Shown: positions 60,771 to 64,000 of the stretch, in pieces | How the letters are laid out: each line of letters starts with the position of its first letter | Numbering within the stretch: the stretch's first letter is position 1 | Position numbers and translations under genes: made by a program | The notes under the pieces: generated by a model | What the model was told of the DNA's origin: nothing | The model's input: the letters and a program-made list of their open reading frames with translations, nothing else | The model's database searches: none | From: Chelatococcus sp. HY11 | Lineage (GTDB): Bacteria > Pseudomonadota > Alphaproteobacteria > Rhizobiales > Beijerinckiaceae | DNA: 64,000 nucleotides | Assembly: GCF_018398335.1 (NCBI RefSeq) | Contig: NZ_JAHBRX010000002.1 | Location: 124,001 to 188,000 of the forward strand | Direction of reading: 5' to 3'

Positions 60771-61688
60771 ATGTGGGCCATTCTTTATGACCGCTACGGA
60801 CCGCCTGATGTCATGCGGCTGGCAGAGCAGCCCGATCCCACGCCGGAGGAGGGGGAGGTTCTTGTGCGTCTGCAGACATCCGGTGTTGCGCCCTTTGACG
60901 CGAAGCTGCGTGCCGGCCGGCTACAACAGCATTTCACCCTGAACTTTCCCAGCACACCGGGCCGTGATGGTGCCGGGCATGTGATGGCGCTTGGGACTGG
61001 CGTGACGGGTTGTGCCATTGGCGATCGCGTCTGTGTGCTCGCGCCGCGTGAAGGCGGCACGGCGGCGACCTTGATCGCCTGTCAGCGAGCGGCGGTCGTG
61101 CCGGCTCCGCCCGGGCTCACCCCGGAGGAAGCGGGCGCCCTGATGCAGCCGGGCTTGAGCGCTTGGATCGCTATCGAAACAGCAGCGATAGCCCCCGGCA
61201 TGCGTGTTCTCGTCCACGGCGGGGCTGGTGCCGTGGGCGGCCTGATGGTGCAACTGCTGCGTCATCGCGGCGCGATCGTGACCGCAACCTGCCGCGCGAC
61301 CAACCGTGACTATGTCGTGGCGCTGGGAGCACAGCGTGCGATTGCCTATGATACGGAGGATTTTACGCGGATTGATCGGCAGGATGTCGTGTTCGACCTG
61401 ATTGGCGGTGACGTCCATGCGCGGTCGTATGACGTGCTGCGCAATGAAGGACAAATGGTCTATCTGGTCGCCGCGCCATTCGAACAACGGAGCGAGCGGG
61501 GGATTACGGTCAGGCGCGCGATGGTCACGGATCGCCCGGATGCAATCGCGGCCGTTGCCGAGTTGGCCCATGAGGGCGTGTGGCGCCCCGGCGTGGCAGC
61601 GACCCTGCCGCTGGCGGAGATCGGGGAAGCGCACAGGCGCATCGAAGCCGGTGAGGTGACCCGCGGGCGAATCGTCCTGACGATCTGA
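60771..61688 (+). CDS. Medium-chain NADPH:quinone oxidoreductase-like dehydrogenase
   Basis: A 305-aa zinc-free medium-chain reductase of the quinone-oxidoreductase group: N-terminal GroES-like domain (TSGVAPFDAKLRAG, FPSTPGRDGAGHVMALG) and Rossmann domain with VLVHGGAGAVGGLMVQLLRHRGAIVTATCR, then AYDTEDF and DVVFDLIGGD, and the C-terminal LPLAEIGEAHRRIEAGEVTRGRIVL. The catalytic zinc ligands of alcohol dehydrogenases are absent. It probably reduces an enone or quinone, using NADPH. Co-transcribed with the EthD-like gene. Confidence 0.92.
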   Translation: MWAILYDRYGPPDVMRLAEQPDPTPEEGEVLVRLQTSGVAPFDAKLRAGRLQQHFTLNFPSTPGRDGAGHVMALGTGVTGCAIGDRVCVLAPREGGTAATLIACQRAAVVPAPPGLTPEEAGALMQPGLSAWIAIETAAIAPGMRVLVHGGAGAVGGLMVQLLRHRGAIVTATCRATNRDYVVALGAQRAIAYDTEDFTRIDRQDVVFDLIGGDVHARSYDVLRNEGQMVYLVAAPFEQRSERGITVRRAMVTDRPDAIAAVAELAHEGVWRPGVAATLPLAEIGEAHRRIEAGEVTRGRIVLTI

Positions 61689-61933
61689 TGCCCTTGTTGC
61701 TTCTCCCGTCGGCAAGACGCTCAATTCTGCACAAGCTGTCGGCAAAAATATGTGAAATCATATTTCGGGCTTGACGGGCGGCGGCTCTAGTGAATTATTT
61801 TAAGTCTATAGTTTCTTGAGGGTAACCCTCGCGTCGTCGAAAGCAGGCGGCTTTCGTTTGGCGTTACATACACTTCCAGACAATGCCTAGCCTCTTTCAT
61901 CGGGAGAGGCGCGACCTCATGAAGGAACGCGCG

Positions 61934-63493
61934 ATGAGCTTTCAGTCCGACCGTCGTCGTCTTCTCGGCCTTGGCGCTGGCATGGCCGCCCTCGGTGCGC
62001 TTGGGGTTCCACGCTCCGTTCTTGCGCAGGCGGCGTCGAGTGGAGAACTCGCGATCGCCTATCCGGCCGATGTGCCGACATGGGATCCGAATGCGCGCAC
62101 GTTCCCGGCGGGCTTTTCCCTTTACCTGACCGTCTTCGACCAGCCCCTGCGGCAGAGCCCCACACTGGAAGTTTTGCCGGGGCTCGTCACCAAATGGGGC
62201 TATGTGGACGACAAGGGGCTCGCGCTCGGGCTTGACCTGCGCGCCGACGCGGTCTTTCACGACGGTACGCCATTTACGGCGGACGACATACGCTACACCT
62301 ATTTCGAGCGCCCGCGTGCGCCGGTGGCGGAAGGACAGCGCAAGCTCGACACCGCGTTCATCTGGAGAAAAGTGCGGGATATCGAAGTGGTCTCGCCAAC
62401 CCGGGCGATTATGCATTTCAGTGAGCCGATGCCGACGGCGATTTCCTGGCTGCATTTCCTGGCGAGTTTCGTCGTTCCAAAGCAGGCGCTGGAAACGATG
62501 GGCGTCGACGCATTCACCAAGAAGCCGGTGGGTTCGGGACCCTATAAGGTCGTGGAATACCAGCAAGGTGCCCGTATGGTGCTGGAAGCCCATGACCGCT
62601 ACTGGGGCGGCAAGCCACCCATTGGCCGGGTGACGATTGACATCGTCCGCGACCAGAACGCGCGCACGGCCGCCATTGAATCGCGGCGCGCGACGATGTC
62701 GATCGACGTGCCGATCCGCGAGGCTGAGCGGCTGGGCAAGGTGCCGGGTTTGGCCACGACGATCGATCCGATCACCGACATCACCATCCTGCAGGTCTCG
62801 AAGAGCGGCGGTTTCGCCGACCAGAAGGTGCGCCTTGCCGCCCACCACGCCATCAACAAGGCTGCTTTGTCGAAAGCTTTCTTCGGCGGTGCAGCGGTTC
62901 CGATTTCCGTGCCGGCCGCGAAGGGCACGCCCGGCTATCCCGAGGACTATGAATTCGCTTTTTCCGAGGACAAGGCAAAGGCGCTTCTGAAAGAGGCGGG
63001 TTTCGGGCCGGACAAGCCGGTGGCGATCACGCTGTCCACCACCAACGGCGTCAATCCCGGCGACTTCGACGTCGCCCGCGCCATCGTGCAGATGTGGAAG
63101 AAGATCGGCATCAATGCCGAACTCGAGACGATCGAACTGTCGACTTACCAGGAGCGACTGCGCGCGGGCGCATTGAAGGAAGCGACCCTTTACAGCTGGG
63201 GCAACACGGCCGGTGATCCGGAATTCTATGCCGGCTACCTCCTGGACCCCAAGTCGATTTTCTCCGCATTCAAATCGGACGACCTTGGGCAGATGATCCA
63301 TCCGCTGCTGGTGGAGGTGGATGAGGCCAAACGCGTCGCGGGCTACAAGGCCGTCAATCGTTTTGCCGCCGAACAGGGTTATACGATCCCGCTTTACCAA
63401 AGCGTCAAGACAATTGCCCACACGGATAAGGTCTCGATTAAGAAATACGCGAATGGTTTGACCTTGCCCAGCACCTACACATTGAAGGGATAA
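61934..63493 (+). CDS. Peptide-type ABC substrate-binding protein (SBP family 5)
   Basis: Periplasmic receptor of about 519 aa. The N-terminus MSFQSDRRRLLGLGAGMAALGALGVPRSVLAQ has a twin-arginine motif and Ala-Gln cleavage site, so Tat export is likely; ATG 61934 has AAGGA at good distance, while ATG 61919 is an alternative. SBP family 5 features: LRADAVFHDGTPFTADDIRYTYFERP and KPVGSGPYKVVEYQQGARMVLEAHDRYWGGKPPIGRVTI. It is followed after 49 bp by a DppB-type permease, so it starts a second peptide/opine-type importer that continues past the window. Confidence 0.93.
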   Translation: MSFQSDRRRLLGLGAGMAALGALGVPRSVLAQAASSGELAIAYPADVPTWDPNARTFPAGFSLYLTVFDQPLRQSPTLEVLPGLVTKWGYVDDKGLALGLDLRADAVFHDGTPFTADDIRYTYFERPRAPVAEGQRKLDTAFIWRKVRDIEVVSPTRAIMHFSEPMPTAISWLHFLASFVVPKQALETMGVDAFTKKPVGSGPYKVVEYQQGARMVLEAHDRYWGGKPPIGRVTIDIVRDQNARTAAIESRRATMSIDVPIREAERLGKVPGLATTIDPITDITILQVSKSGGFADQKVRLAAHHAINKAALSKAFFGGAAVPISVPAAKGTPGYPEDYEFAFSEDKAKALLKEAGFGPDKPVAITLSTTNGVNPGDFDVARAIVQMWKKIGINAELETIELSTYQERLRAGALKEATLYSWGNTAGDPEFYAGYLLDPKSIFSAFKSDDLGQMIHPLLVEVDEAKRVAGYKAVNRFAAEQGYTIPLYQSVKTIAHTDKVSIKKYANGLTLPSTYTLKG

Positions 63494-63542
63494 TTCGCGA
63501 TCGGCGGACATTGGACGTTTTTTTGATCGAGGTGCTGCATTC

Positions 63543-64000
63543 ATGGGCAGAATAGCCCTCGAACTCATAGTGCGCCGGATTGTACTGGCGATACCGATAC
63601 TGATCTGCGTATCCGCGCTGATTTTCATCCTGTTGCGTCTGGTGCCTGCCGACCCGGTGGCCATGTCGTTGCCACCGGGATCCTCGCAGGCCGATTATGA
63701 GGCGATGAAGCGGGCGCTTGGTCTCGATCGCAGTATTCCGGAGCAATACTGGATCTGGGTCTCGTCGCTGCTGCGGGGAGACTTCGGCACATCGGTCTTT
63801 TTCCGCCGACCGGTGATGGAACTCGTATCTACGGCTCTGCCGGCCACGGTCGAGCTGGTGGCCTTCAGCCTCATCGTCGGCACCTTGCTCGGCGTCGGCG
63901 GCGGCATGCTCATGTTCGCATGGCGCGGAACGGCCGGGGAGCAGGTGCTCGATCTCGGCACGACAGCCATCATGGCCATCCCGGAATTCCTGTGGGCGAT
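63543..64000 (+). CDS. Peptide-type ABC transporter permease, DppB type (3' end outside window)
   Basis: Start of a DppB-like permease, about 152 codons visible from the ATG at 63543 (GAGGTG about eight bases before it). The translation begins MGRIALELIVRRIVLAIPIL and continues with the family's first helix ending LRLVPADPVAM, then RALGLDRSIPEQYWIWVSSL and LRGDFGTSVF, typical of DppB. The frame is open at the right edge. It follows the SBP family 5 receptor and must be its channel subunit; a DppC partner and ATPases are expected beyond the window. Confidence 0.9.
   Translation, partial: MGRIALELIVRRIVLAIPILICVSALIFILLRLVPADPVAMSLPPGSSQADYEAMKRALGLDRSIPEQYWIWVSSLLRGDFGTSVFFRRPVMELVSTALPATVELVAFSLIVGTLLGVGGGMLMFAWRGTAGEQVLDLGTTAIMAIPEFLWA

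Noticed and set aside
61818-61830. Short palindrome GAGGGTAACCCTC upstream of the second peptide receptor
   Set aside because: Six-bp arms only and about 90 bp from the gene start; expected by chance at this length, so not listed as a site.
1-64000. tRNA, rRNA, riboswitch, transposase or prophage genes
   Set aside because: None could be recognised by reading either strand; a covariance-model search would be needed to exclude small RNAs.

Overview
The window (about 63% G+C by eye, dense ATGA/GTGA gene overlaps) looks like a chromosomal segment of an alphaproteobacterium, most likely of the Hyphomicrobiales. Reasons: a cyoABCD-SURF1 quinol oxidase operon beside a RegB/RegA-type redox two-component pair and a divergent MFS carrier, an OxyR/catalase pair, and very many ABC uptake systems with FCD-GntR, IclR and LacI regulators. 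The species cannot be fixed from sequence reading alone. No tRNA, rRNA, CRISPR array, transposase or integrase was seen.

Layout. (1) 3-8561: end of an M20 dipeptidase, a flavin acyl-CoA-dehydrogenase-like enzyme, a complete Pot-type ABC importer (ATPase, binding protein, two permeases) and two FCD-GntR regulators. (2) 8682-13586: carbohydrate ABC importer (binding protein, two permeases, no ATPase) overlapping a sugar epimerase/isomerase and followed by a Gfo/Idh/MocA dehydrogenase. (3) 13669-17147: three tandem minus-strand paralogues with a degenerate lysozyme-like N-terminal domain, four RTX nonapeptides and divergent tails, flanked by AT-richer non-coding DNA; this is the most unusual part. 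(4) 17665-20197: oxyR divergent from katA, with an OxyR-type site between. (5) 20310-31370: minus-strand peptide operon (M24-like protein, peptide-binding protein, two Dpp-type permeases, M24, M20 and M28 peptidases, Asp/Glu racemase) and a divergent IclR regulator. (6) 31488-39869: regB-regA, then convergent SURF1-cyoDCBA, then a divergent MFS carrier. (7) 40229-46791: LacI regulator, sugar-type ABC importer with its own ATPase, and a cytoplasmic GH63-type glycoside hydrolase. (8) 46834-61688: a large catabolic region: a minus-strand operon (flavin monooxygenase, cysteine-less thiolase homologue, DUF35-SDR fusion, cyclase/amidohydrolase, Ssu/Tau-type ABC ATPase and permease, thioesterase), a plus-strand operon (FAD-linked and FMN-linked 2-hydroxyacid oxidases, HpaI-type aldolase, the NMT1/SsuA-type binding protein), an acyl-CoA synthetase, an EthD-like protein and a quinone oxidoreductase. 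(9) 61934-64000: a second peptide-type binding protein and the start of its permease, cut by the window edge.

How it works together: most of the window is scavenging machinery in which an uptake system is paired with enzymes acting on the imported compound and often with a local regulator. Region 8 can be read as import of a small organic acid or ester, activation to CoA, oxygenation, C-C cleavage by an aldolase-like thiolase/DUF35 pair, and oxidation of released 2-hydroxyacids. Three of its promoter regions share a TGCA-WW-TGCA motif. Regions 4 and 6 are respiration and redox-stress functions. The substrates of all importers are inferred, not shown by the sequence.
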